Origin: Haloarculaceae archaeon
Lineage (GTDB): Archaea > Halobacteriota > Halobacteria > Halobacteriales > Haloarculaceae
Assembly (NCBI GenBank): GCA_018609945.1
Contig: JAHENO010000212.1
Span: forward strand, 1-9,131
Length of the DNA stretch: 9,131 bases
Direction of reading: 5' to 3'
In this document: positions 1 to 6,427 of the stretch, one piece after another
Layout of the letters: each line of letters starts with the position of its first letter
Numbering within the stretch: the first letter of the stretch is position 1
The notes under the pieces: model-generated
What the model was told of the DNA's origin: nothing
Seen by the model: only the letters and a program-made list of their open reading frames with translations
Databases searched by the model: none
Position numbers and translations under genes: made by a program

Positions 1-946
1 CGGCCTCGAGGAGTTCGTGGTAGCGGTTCCGGATGGTGACCTCGGAGATGTCAGCCACCTCGCTGACAGCGGCCTGGGTGGTCTTCTCGTTGGTCAGGAG
101 CGCGGCCGCATAGACTGCCGCCGCGGCGAGGCCGACCGGGGACTTGCCGGAGTGGACGCCCTGTTCCTTGGCGTTGGTCAGCAACTGGCGGGCCCGACGC
201 TCGGACTCCTCGGAGAGGCCGAGGTCCGAGACGAAGCGGGGCACGTAGCTCTCGGGGTCGGCCGGCTTGACCTCGAGGCCGAGTTCGCGCACCACGTACC
301 GGTAGGTGCGTGCGATCTCGCTCTTCTCGACCCGGGAGACGTCAGTGATCTCGTCCAGCGAGCGGGGGACACCGGCCTGCCGGGCCGCGGCGTACACCGA
401 CGCCGTCGAGACGCCCTCGATCGACCGGCCGGGCAGGAGGTTCTCGTCGAGCGCGCGCCGGTAGATGACGCTCGCGGTCTCGCGGACGTTCTCGGGCAGG
501 CCAAGCGCCGAAGCCATGCGGTCGATCTCGCCCAGCGCCTGCTTGAGATTGCGCTCTTTCGAGTCACGGGTACGGAACCGCTCGTTCCACTTGCGCAGGC
601 GCTGCATCTTCTTGCGCTGTTTCGCCCCCAGCGCGTTGCCGTAGGCGTCCTTGTCGCGCCAGTCGATGTTCGTCGACAGCCCCTTGTCGTGCATCATGTT
701 GGTGGTGGGAGCGCCGACGCGGGATTTCTCGTCTTTCTCGCGTGCGTCGAAGGCCCGCCACTCGGGGCCGCGGTCGACAGAACCCTCTTCGACGACCAGC
801 CCACACTCCTCGCAGACCGTCTCGCCGTGTTCGTCGTCGGTCACGAGTCGGCCGCTGCATTCGGGGCACGTGTGTACCGACTGGGTCTCTTCTTCCTCAG
901 TCTGTTCCTGCGTCGCAGTACGCGTTCTGGTGTTTGAGTCGCTCAT
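1..946 (-). CDS. tfb: Transcription initiation factor IIB (TFB), C-terminus cut by window edge
   Basis: Archaeal TFB binds the TATA-box/TBP complex and recruits RNA polymerase through its N-terminal zinc ribbon. The frame opens with ATG at 946 and runs without a stop to base 1, giving 315 residues; family members are about 320, so only a few codons are missing. An acidic Gln/Glu/Thr-rich leader (residues 1-24) precedes a zinc ribbon with Cys27, Cys30, Cys45 and Cys48 (CPEC and CEEC). Next comes the B-reader/linker region containing RGPEWRAFDARE and the conserved GAPTT segment, then two cyclin-like repeats (about 120-212 and 216-310). Repeat 1 carries GRSIEGVSTASVYAAAR and repeat 2 carries SGKSPVGLAAAAVYAAAL, and the visible end is the helix-turn-helix that reads the BRE. 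The next upstream gene, on the same strand, ends 213 bp away and a separate promoter is visible, so it is probably transcribed alone. Haloarchaea carry several tfb paralogues; which one this is cannot be told here. Confidence 0.97.
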   Translation of the reverse strand, partial: MSDSNTRTRTATQEQTEEEETQSVHTCPECSGRLVTDDEHGETVCEECGLVVEEGSVDRGPEWRAFDAREKDEKSRVGAPTTNMMHDKGLSTNIDWRDKDAYGNALGAKQRKKMQRLRKWNERFRTRDSKERNLKQALGEIDRMASALGLPENVRETASVIYRRALDENLLPGRSIEGVSTASVYAAARQAGVPRSLDEITDVSRVEKSEIARTYRYVVRELGLEVKPADPESYVPRFVSDLGLSEESERRARQLLTNAKEQGVHSGKSPVGLAAAAVYAAALLTNEKTTQAAVSEVADISEVTIRNRYHELLEA

Positions 947-1159
947 TGTGGGGGTGGATACCGGGCAGGATTCCGCCTGGAAAATCCCGGGGAGGTTCGT
1001 TCGTTGTCAACCAAATGGTCCGAAAATTACTTAAAACTTTTGCTATCGGATATACGTCTGCCGTCTGACGCCACCGAAAAGCTGTTTTTCATCATCGTTT
1101 GCGCGGGATTCAAGTATGTGTTGACGTCTCGGGGGGCGGGATAGCACGGCTCCCCTATA
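947..1159. other. Intergenic region upstream of tfb
   Basis: These 213 bp separate the end of the AglD-like gene from the tfb start. They hold the TATA-like element near 1033, a perfect 9-base palindrome GTTGTCAAC at 1003-1011 close to the predicted transcription start, a short palindrome CGTCTGACG at 1062-1070, and a GAAAA/TTTTC inverted repeat at 1076-1090. The last could help end the transcript of the AglD-like gene, though the T-run is short. I found no convincing small ORF here. Confidence 0.4.
1028..1042 (-). promoter_or_regulatory. Predicted TATA box/BRE for tfb
   Basis: On the minus strand this reads CAAAAGTTTTAAGTA, an A-rich BRE-like run followed by TTTTAAGTA. It is the most AT-rich stretch of the otherwise GC-rich gap. 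Its centre near 1033 predicts transcription starting around 1005-1009, leaving a leader of about 60 nt before the ATG at 946. No Shine-Dalgarno-like motif is visible just before that ATG. The assignment rests on composition and spacing only. Confidence 0.5.
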
Positions 1160-2974
1160 TCAATCCTGGGGGTCGGCGTCGACGTCGCGGCTCCGCTCGA
1201 CGGCAGTCGTCAGGGAGACGTTCAGCCACGCCATCGAAGCCAGCCCCCCGACGACGGTGACGGCGTTCTTGACGGCGTGGTCGACGATCGCCGCCGACAG
1301 TGCCGTGACCGCGCCCACGGGTGTCAGCGCCACCACGAGCAACGTGAAGGCTCCTTCGTAGAGCCCGATGCCACCCGGCGAGAGCGGGAGCACCTTCGCG
1401 AGGTTGCCCACGCTGACTGCGAAAAAGCCCACGGCGAGCAGCGCTGGAACCGACAGCTGGACGTCGAAGGCGAGGAGGACGACGATGGCGGTCACGACGT
1501 CCAGCGACCAGATGAGGAGGCTCGCCAGCCCGACCCGTCCGAAGGTCACGCCGTCGCTGGCGACCGTCTGCACGTCGCCGGCGAACTGTTCGAGTTTGCC
1601 GGCCACGTAGTCGGCGTAGGCGTCGGAACTCAGCCGACCGACCCCGGCCCTGGCGTAGTTGCGCTCCGAGCGCGCGCTCGCGACGATGGCGGCAACCGCG
1701 AGGATGGCCGCGAGCCCGACGCCCGCAGCGACGGTGATCGCGGTCTGCCCGCTCGCGGCCTCCGGGCCGCCGATCCCCCCGCCGAGCAGCGCCGTCTGGA
1801 GCTCTCCGACCGAGCCGGTGAGCACGAGCCCGAGCAAGACCGCGCCCGCGAGCAGCGTGATCGTCAGGAGGTCGAACACCCGTTCGATGGCCAGCGACGC
1901 GAACCCCGAGGTGTACGGAATCCGCCGGCGGGCCTTCAGGACGTAGGCACGGACGGCGTCGCCAGCCCGCGCCGGGAACACGAGGTTCCCGGTCTGGCTG
2001 ATGAAGACGGCACCGGTCAGGAAGCCCCACCGTTCCTGGTACCCGATCGCCGCCAGGATGTCCTGGTACCGGAGCCCCCGCAGCGGCCACGACAGCAGAT
2101 AGACCAGCCCACTCGCGGCGATCAACGCCGGGTCGGCCTCGGACATCCGGGCCAGCACCTCCGCGGGGTCGAGATACACCGTCATCAACAGGACGGCGAG
2201 GACGACCAGCCCCGTCCCGGCCGCGAGACTGACCCGCCGGGTGATCCGCGGGCTCACCGAGAGCTGCCACCACGTCCGGACAATCTGGCTGCCCATCCCG
2301 AGAACGTCCCGGACGAGGTCGACTTTCGAGTCGCCCTTGGGGGTCCAGTCGACGGGGAACTCCCGGACGCGATAGCCTGCCCGTTGGGCCCGGACCAGTA
2401 CCTCCGTGTCCCAGAACCAGTGTTCGTCCCCGACGTCTTCCAGGATATCGAACAGCGCGTCGCGGTCGAAGGCCTTGAATCCACACTGATGATCCCGGAC
2501 GTCCGAGCGCAAGAAGGAGCGAACCAGCCTGTTGTATCCCAGGCTCGGAACACCCCGCTTGGCCGGCCGGTCGGCCTCGCTGCCGGGGAGCCACCGCGAC
2601 CCCGTGGCGACGTCGTACTCGCCCGACCGGACGCTCTCGACCAGTTCCTCGAGATGCCGCATGTCCGTCGCGAGGTCGGTGTCGAAGTACACCAGCGTCT
2701 CCCCCTCGGCCGCCCGGAAGGCACGCTCCAGCGCCCCACCCCTGCCGAGTCGCTCGTCTGCGTGGACGTGTCTCACCGCGGCGTGTTCGGCAGCGAGTTC
2801 GTCTGCGATCTCCGGCGTCCGGTCGTCACAGCCGTCCTCCGCGACGATGACCTCGAAGCTCCCCGTCGGCAGAAAGTCCCGCAGCGTTTCCAGCGTGATC
2901 GCCACGGTGTCGGCCAGCGTGTCCTCCTCGTTGTACGCCGGGAGCACCACGCTGACCTCGACGCCGTGGCTCAT
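1160..2974 (-). CDS. aglD: AglD-like GT2 glycosyltransferase fused to flippase-like membrane domain
   Basis: The 604-residue product most resembles Haloferax volcanii AglD, which charges dolichol phosphate with the final mannose of the S-layer N-glycan. Residues 1-240 form a cytoplasmic GT-A domain: VVLPAYNEE (9-17), EDGCDD (46-51), the metal-binding FDTDLATD with Asp98 and Asp100, the dolichol-phosphate-sugar synthase motif DHQCGFKAF (161-169) and WFWDTEVL (186-193). A strongly hydrophobic segment at 248-268 starts a multi-pass domain of the UPF0104/LPG-synthase-membrane type, with FPARAGDAVRAY around 333-346 and the family signature PLSPGGIGLYEG (530-541). Both halves are complete. The radical SAM gene lies 64 bp upstream on the same strand, so co-transcription is possible. 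Haloarchaea have several proteins of this architecture, so the sugar (mannose or glucose) and true orthology to AglD are inference; the domain call is firm. Confidence 0.85.
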   Translation of the reverse strand: MSHGVEVSVVLPAYNEEDTLADTVAITLETLRDFLPTGSFEVIVAEDGCDDRTPEIADELAAEHAAVRHVHADERLGRGGALERAFRAAEGETLVYFDTDLATDMRHLEELVESVRSGEYDVATGSRWLPGSEADRPAKRGVPSLGYNRLVRSFLRSDVRDHQCGFKAFDRDALFDILEDVGDEHWFWDTEVLVRAQRAGYRVREFPVDWTPKGDSKVDLVRDVLGMGSQIVRTWWQLSVSPRITRRVSLAAGTGLVVLAVLLMTVYLDPAEVLARMSEADPALIAASGLVYLLSWPLRGLRYQDILAAIGYQERWGFLTGAVFISQTGNLVFPARAGDAVRAYVLKARRRIPYTSGFASLAIERVFDLLTITLLAGAVLLGLVLTGSVGELQTALLGGGIGGPEAASGQTAITVAAGVGLAAILAVAAIVASARSERNYARAGVGRLSSDAYADYVAGKLEQFAGDVQTVASDGVTFGRVGLASLLIWSLDVVTAIVVLLAFDVQLSVPALLAVGFFAVSVGNLAKVLPLSPGGIGLYEGAFTLLVVALTPVGAVTALSAAIVDHAVKNAVTVVGGLASMAWLNVSLTTAVERSRDVDADPQD

Positions 2975-2995
2975 TGTCGGTGGATGAGCCAGCCC

Positions 2996-3009
2996 CGAGT
3001 AAGTACCTT
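2996..3009 (-). promoter_or_regulatory. Possible weak TATA element before the AglD-like gene
   Basis: In the 64-bp gap the minus strand carries GGTACTTACT, centred about 29 bases before the ATG at 2974. That spacing would suit a leaderless transcript, but the element is a poor match to haloarchaeal TATA boxes. Read-through from the radical SAM gene is equally plausible. Confidence 0.25.
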
Positions 3010-3038
3010 CTGGAACCCACCAGCTGCCCGCCCCGGCA

Positions 3039-4754
3039 TCAGTCTGCCTGCTCCCCGGACCGCACGGTCGCGAACTCCCCGAGGCGCTCGATGTCCGGCA
3101 CGCGCTCGTGTGGGCGGTCGACGAGGATGTTGCCGGCGCGCTGTTTGCCCAGTCCCGGGATCGCCGCGAGTTCGGCCATCGACGCGCTGTTGACGTCCAG
3201 CGGGTACGGCACGCCCGTCACCGACCGATACCCGTGGTCGGTGACGGCCACGTCGATGGTCGCCCCGAGTTCCCGCTCGCCCGGAATCCCGACCAGCAAC
3301 GGATACGTCCCGAGCTGGCGGCCGAACGTCTTTCCGTCCTGGTGGTACTCGAGGTGGACGTCTTCCAGCACCGTGCCGGGCGGGGCCACACGCTGGAGCA
3401 TCGGGTTGTCGATCTCCTCGCGGACCTCCCGTTTGTATCGCTTGAACTGCTTTTTGTGGTCGCGGGCGATTTCGGCACCGGTGTCGGACATGTCGGTCCC
3501 CGCGAAGGCCATCACCTGGCGGATGTTGACCCGCCGGAGCAACAGCCCCGCGTCGGCGACGCGCTGGAGGAACCGCTTGTTGTGTTCGAAGGTCTCGGCC
3601 CGTTCGCCTTTCAGGCCGTGGACGAGGTTGATCCCCGGCAGGAGTTTCGGCAGCCGGTTCGCGGCGTCGGGGCCGTACTGCGGTGCTCGGTCCCGTCGCT
3701 CGCCCGGGCGCCACCCCGCCTCCTCGTTGACGATCTTCACCGCGCGGAAGCACTCGTCGGCCGTGACGTTGAGGTTGTTCGCCTCCTGGACGACGGGGTC
3801 GGCCGATTCCAGCCCGAACGCCGCCGTGTCCCCCGGCGTGTTGTGTTCGGCGATGGTCCGGATCCCCTCGCGGGACTTCTCGGGCCACCTGACGATGGTG
3901 ATGGGGTTCATGTTGTCGAGGTGGAGCGTCCCGAGGTCCGGGACCGCCTCCCGGATACCGCCATACAGCGCGCGGAGCGCGTCGGGATTGGGTGCCTCGC
4001 CGTCGCCCCCGTACGCGAGGATGTCGGCCTGGCGGCCCAGCCGGAAGTGCCGGACGCCGTGGCCGGCGAGCCCGGCCACCTCGTCGACGACCGCGTCCGG
4101 CGAGCGAAACGACGGATCGGCACCGTACAGCGGTTCCGTGCAGAACGAACACCGGTAGGGACAGCCCCGCGATGTCTCCATCTCGCAGATGAGATACTCC
4201 GGGTGGTTGGGGTGGTCCTCGACGACGAACGCCCCTTTCCGGGCCCACCGGCCGACCTCGTCGTTGTCGCGCATCCGGTCGCCGAAGCCCTCCATCCCCC
4301 CGTGGACGAGGTCGTAGGCCGCCGCCTCGATGTCGCCCTTCGCGACGAAGTCGTAGTCGAGATCGTCCCGTTCGGTCTCGACGGCTCCCGCGTTCTCGTC
4401 CCCGACGCCGAAGCGGACCGGGCCGCCCATCAGCGTCGTTCCCTCGGCGGTCCACGCGAGGCGTCGCACCTCGTCCGGTTCGGCGGGTGTGCCGCCGACG
4501 TACTTCCCCGGGACGGTCATCCCGCCGACGTAGATCACGAGATCGGCCGCCTCGACGTCCCGCCAGCGGCCCCGTTCCTCCCGGAGCGCGTCGATGGTGT
4601 GATACCGGATCGACGCCCGCGGCACCCCGGCGTCCACGAGCGCGCCGGCAACGTACCGGGGATACGTGGAAATGTACGGCGGGACCCCGAAGTGAGCCGG
4701 CTCGTCGACGTAGCCGTCGACGATAGTGACGTCCAGTCCCGCGGGGTCGGTCAT
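3039..4754 (-). CDS. Radical SAM protein with C-terminal helix-hairpin-helix (COG1031-like)
   Basis: The 571-residue protein should bind a [4Fe-4S] cluster and S-adenosylmethionine. The cluster motif is GCPYRCSFC, with Cys198, Cys202 and Cys205 in the canonical CX3CX2C spacing. Residues 1-170 form an N-terminal domain (VDGYVDEPAHFGVPPYIS at 12-29, VIYVGG near 73-78) whose shape recalls the cobalamin-binding domain of other radical SAM enzymes, but no DXHXXG cobalamin motif is seen. The barrel continues to about 420 (HLDNMNPIT, GLESADP). The C-terminus, from about 521, is a helix-hairpin-helix of the ComEA/DNA-repair type (VNSASMAELAAIPGLGKQRA). This order matches the archaeal COG1031 group, whose reaction is unknown; the HhH suggests contact with nucleic acid. 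The ATG at 4754 is chosen because it follows a TATA-like element at -27 and starts directly on the first strand. Possibly co-transcribed with the AglD-like gene. Confidence 0.88.
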   Translation of the reverse strand: MTDPAGLDVTIVDGYVDEPAHFGVPPYISTYPRYVAGALVDAGVPRASIRYHTIDALREERGRWRDVEAADLVIYVGGMTVPGKYVGGTPAEPDEVRRLAWTAEGTTLMGGPVRFGVGDENAGAVETERDDLDYDFVAKGDIEAAAYDLVHGGMEGFGDRMRDNDEVGRWARKGAFVVEDHPNHPEYLICEMETSRGCPYRCSFCTEPLYGADPSFRSPDAVVDEVAGLAGHGVRHFRLGRQADILAYGGDGEAPNPDALRALYGGIREAVPDLGTLHLDNMNPITIVRWPEKSREGIRTIAEHNTPGDTAAFGLESADPVVQEANNLNVTADECFRAVKIVNEEAGWRPGERRDRAPQYGPDAANRLPKLLPGINLVHGLKGERAETFEHNKRFLQRVADAGLLLRRVNIRQVMAFAGTDMSDTGAEIARDHKKQFKRYKREVREEIDNPMLQRVAPPGTVLEDVHLEYHQDGKTFGRQLGTYPLLVGIPGERELGATIDVAVTDHGYRSVTGVPYPLDVNSASMAELAAIPGLGKQRAGNILVDRPHERVPDIERLGEFATVRSGEQAD

Positions 4755-4775
4755 ACCACTCTGTACCGCCCGGAG

Positions 4776-4786
4776 CCGTAAAACCG
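4776..4786 (-). promoter_or_regulatory. Predicted leaderless TATA element for the radical SAM gene
   Basis: The minus strand reads ACGGTTTTACGG here. The centre, near 4781, lies 27 bases before the ATG at 4754, which is the haloarchaeal spacing for a transcript beginning at the start codon. The match is by composition and spacing only. Confidence 0.4.
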
Positions 4787-4885
4787 TGACTGACCACTCC
4801 CGGAGCGGCGGCTCCGGTGTATCGAGGAACGCTTCCAGGTCGGACAGTCCGACGACGTGTGCCGGCGTCGGAGGGTCACAGTCGG

Positions 4886-4897
4886 GGCATTCAAGAC
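4886..4897 (+). promoter_or_regulatory. Possible weak TATA element for the zinc-finger/Hsp20 unit
   Basis: GCATTCAAGA, the most AT-rich stretch upstream, is centred about 28 bases before the ATG at 4920. The spacing fits a leaderless transcript but the sequence is a weak TATA match. No second candidate promoter was found directly before the Hsp20 gene. Confidence 0.25.
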
Positions 4898-4919
4898 GAC
4901 TGCTCGCCTAGCGTTGGGT

Positions 4920-5078
4920 ATGCCTGCCACCAAGGAGATACGGTGTACGAGTGACTCCTGCGAACTCGACATGTTCGAGAACCACTACACGTACGACATC
5001 GCGGACGACCACTCGCTGTCCGACATCTCGTGTCCGCTCTGTGGCGGCACCGGATGCCTGGAGGAGATCGAAGTATGA
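4920..5078 (+). CDS. Small CPxCG zinc-finger micro-protein coupled to Hsp20
   Basis: This 52-residue protein has five cysteines: Cys9 and Cys14 (CTSDSC), then Cys38, Cys41 and Cys46 in CPLCGGTGC. The CPLCG knuckle is the hallmark of the small zinc-finger proteins abundant in haloarchaea; the first pair has CX4C spacing rather than the usual CX2C. Between them lies an acidic stretch with HYTYDIADD. The frame stays open 21 codons further upstream to an ATG at 4857, but that extension is Arg-rich and unlike the acidic body, so I take the internal ATG at 4920, where GC-rich third positions and a plausible TATA spacing begin. Its TGA (5076-5078) overlaps the ATG (5075-5077) of the Hsp20 gene, a classic translational-coupling arrangement. 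A role as a small metal-binding regulator or an accessory to the chaperone is inference; I do not recognise a named gene. Confidence 0.8.
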   Translation: MPATKEIRCTSDSCELDMFENHYTYDIADDHSLSDISCPLCGGTGCLEEIEV

Positions 5079-5578
5079 TGCGGGAACTGGGCGAGACCAT
5101 CGGGAACACCGTCATGGAGTCGGTCGGTCGGGCAGTCGGGCGCACGCAGGAAGGGCGCCCGCTTCCGGTCGACCTACTGGAGAGCGACGACGCCTACCTC
5201 GTGGTCTTCGACGCGCCCGGTGTCGAACGGCCGGACGTGCAGGTCCGCTTCGAGGACGGCGTGGTCGTGGTTCGCCTCGACCGCTTTCGGGAGTTCCACG
5301 AGGGCTACGAAATGCGGTTCCCCGGCCGTGGGCTCACCCTCGAGGGCAGTGTCGGCCTCCCCGACGGTGCTGCCGTCGACCCCTCCGGTGCCGCTGCGAC
5401 GCTCACGAAAAACGGGACGCTCCAGGTCCGTCTGCCCAAGACAGAACCGGTCGCTGTCGACGACGTGGAGTCGTCCGGGCCGGCCGACGCCGACCACGGC
5501 GAAGACGCCGAAACCGGCGACAGCGGCGACGGCAGCGAAGCGGGTGCGGACGGCGAGGACGCCGAGAGCGGCGGCTAA
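5075..5578 (+). CDS. Hsp20/alpha-crystallin family small heat-shock protein with acidic tail
   Basis: The 167-residue product belongs to the ATP-independent holdase chaperones that bind unfolding proteins in the cytoplasm. A short helical N-terminus (1-28) leads to the alpha-crystallin domain (about 29-123): PVDLLESDDAYLVVFDAPGV, then VQVRFEDGVVVVRLDRF, GLTLEGSVGLPDG and the closing signature AATLTKNGTLQVRLPK (107-122), a good match to the family's A-x-x-x-n-GvL consensus. After the domain, VAV at 126-128 is the only candidate for the oligomer-anchoring I-x-I motif. Residues 129-167 are a low-complexity Asp/Glu/Gly/Ser tail. Translation probably starts at ATG 5075, inside the stop codon of the zinc-finger gene; a second ATG follows immediately at 5078. 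The stop lies 3 bp from the end of a convergent gene. It is not clearly a GvpH-type gas-vesicle protein, and no gvp genes are nearby. Confidence 0.88.
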   Translation: MMRELGETIGNTVMESVGRAVGRTQEGRPLPVDLLESDDAYLVVFDAPGVERPDVQVRFEDGVVVVRLDRFREFHEGYEMRFPGRGLTLEGSVGLPDGAAVDPSGAAATLTKNGTLQVRLPKTEPVAVDDVESSGPADADHGEDAETGDSGDGSEAGADGEDAESGG

Positions 5579-5581
5579 CCG

Positions 5582-6370
5582 TCAGTCCAGGAACGGATCG
5601 AGCCCGCGGGCCGGGTAGGCGACGACGTGGTCGACCCCGGCCTCGCGGAGGCGGTCGACCCGCTCTGAGATCGTTTCGACGTTTCCGGCGAGTGCGTACT
5701 CTCCCAGTCCGTCCAGGAGCGCCTCGCGGGCGGATCCGGTCGCCCTGCTGTCGGTCGGCGTCTCGGCCGGCAGTCGCTTCCGGACGTCCGGTCGTCGCCC
5801 CGCGTAGGGGCCCAGCGCGTCGAGGATCGTGTCTTCGTCGTCGGTCAGCACGAGCGGGGCGTACACCGCCACGTCGCCCTCGAAGCCGGCCGAGCGGAGC
5901 GCGCTGATCTCCGCCTCGGTCGTGCCCGAGAGGAGATCGTACTGCGTGCCCCCGACGGCGAGGGCGACGCGCTCGACGCTCTCGGTCCCGACCCAGGGGT
6001 CGTCAGCCAGGCCGGCGACGGCCCGGAGACGGGGTGCGATGGCGCGGCGACACTCCCGGGCGTCGAGGTACGCGGGATTGCCGGCGACGGCGACCAGCCC
6101 GACCGATTCCGGGACCGACCGGAGCAGCCTGTCGTCACCGTGTGGATCGAACCCGTCCGCCCTGACGGGGACTGTCAGGCGGACGTCCCGCCCGGCATCG
6201 AGGTCGGCCAGCGTCTCCGGTTCCGGAACGTGATCGCGACCCTCGTAGTCGATCGTCAGCGTCGCCACCGACAGCCCACTCGCCCGTCGGACGTCGACCT
6301 CGGTGGGCTTGAGCGCGACGGCGTCGACGCCCACGTCCGCGAGCGTCGCCCCGGCCAGTGCAGTCATCAT
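5582..6370 (-). CDS. Small luciferase-like (F420-enzyme-like) protein, function unknown
   Basis: This 262-residue protein is not one I can name. Its C-terminus, LAGNVETISERVDRLREAG (227-245) followed by VDHVVAYP, matches the closing segment of luciferase-like TIM-barrel proteins, including F420-dependent reductases such as methylenetetrahydromethanopterin reductase. The middle (VALAVGGTQYDLL near 134-146, DVAVYAPLVL near 164-173) also fits alternating strands and helices of a barrel. The usual N-terminal cofactor-binding part is short or highly diverged: full members are about 320-350 residues. I therefore call it a reduced luciferase-like protein; whether it binds F420 or FMN is open. Two ATGs (6370 and 6367) compete for the start. 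A TATA-like GGATTTTGC sits 26 bases before the first. It is last in a run of four minus-strand genes, 57 bp after the NUDIX gene, and its stop is 3 bp from the Hsp20 stop. Confidence 0.65.
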   Translation of the reverse strand: MMTALAGATLADVGVDAVALKPTEVDVRRASGLSVATLTIDYEGRDHVPEPETLADLDAGRDVRLTVPVRADGFDPHGDDRLLRSVPESVGLVAVAGNPAYLDARECRRAIAPRLRAVAGLADDPWVGTESVERVALAVGGTQYDLLSGTTEAEISALRSAGFEGDVAVYAPLVLTDDEDTILDALGPYAGRRPDVRKRLPAETPTDSRATGSAREALLDGLGEYALAGNVETISERVDRLREAGVDHVVAYPARGLDPFLD

Positions 6371-6390
6371 ACCCAGGTGGGCACAGGACG

Positions 6391-6401
6391 GGCAAAATCC
6401 T
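6391..6401 (-). promoter_or_regulatory. Predicted leaderless TATA element for the luciferase-like gene
   Basis: The minus strand reads AGGATTTTGCC. Its centre near 6396 is 26 bases before the ATG at 6370. If real, the luciferase-like gene can be transcribed on its own as well as by read-through from the NUDIX gene. Confidence 0.35.
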
Positions 6402-6427
6402 GTCGTTTGCTCCCTACGGGGCGGTGA

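Noticed and set aside
17..937. A 306-codon plus-strand open frame opposite tfb
   Set aside because: The minus strand encodes an unmistakable TFB across the whole stretch; the plus frame has no motif and no promoter.
1076..1090. Strong intrinsic terminator from the GAAAA/TTTTC inverted repeat
   Set aside because: The stem is only five A/T-rich pairs and the T-run is short, so it is mentioned only as a weak possibility.
1277..3193. A 638-codon plus-strand open frame opposite the AglD-like gene
   Set aside because: It is the mirror of a well-supported GT2/flippase gene. Its translation is rich in Arg, Pro, His and Gln with no recognisable domain, the usual by-product of high-GC codon bias on the other strand.
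3108..4781. A 557-codon plus-strand open frame opposite the radical SAM gene
   Set aside because: It lies antisense to an intact gene with clear motifs, shows no domain of its own, and arises from the same codon bias.
5500..5575. Possible DNA repeat array in the GGC/GAC-rich end of the Hsp20 gene
   Set aside because: The repetition comes from a low-complexity Asp/Gly/Ser/Glu tail; the units are irregular and there is no fixed period.
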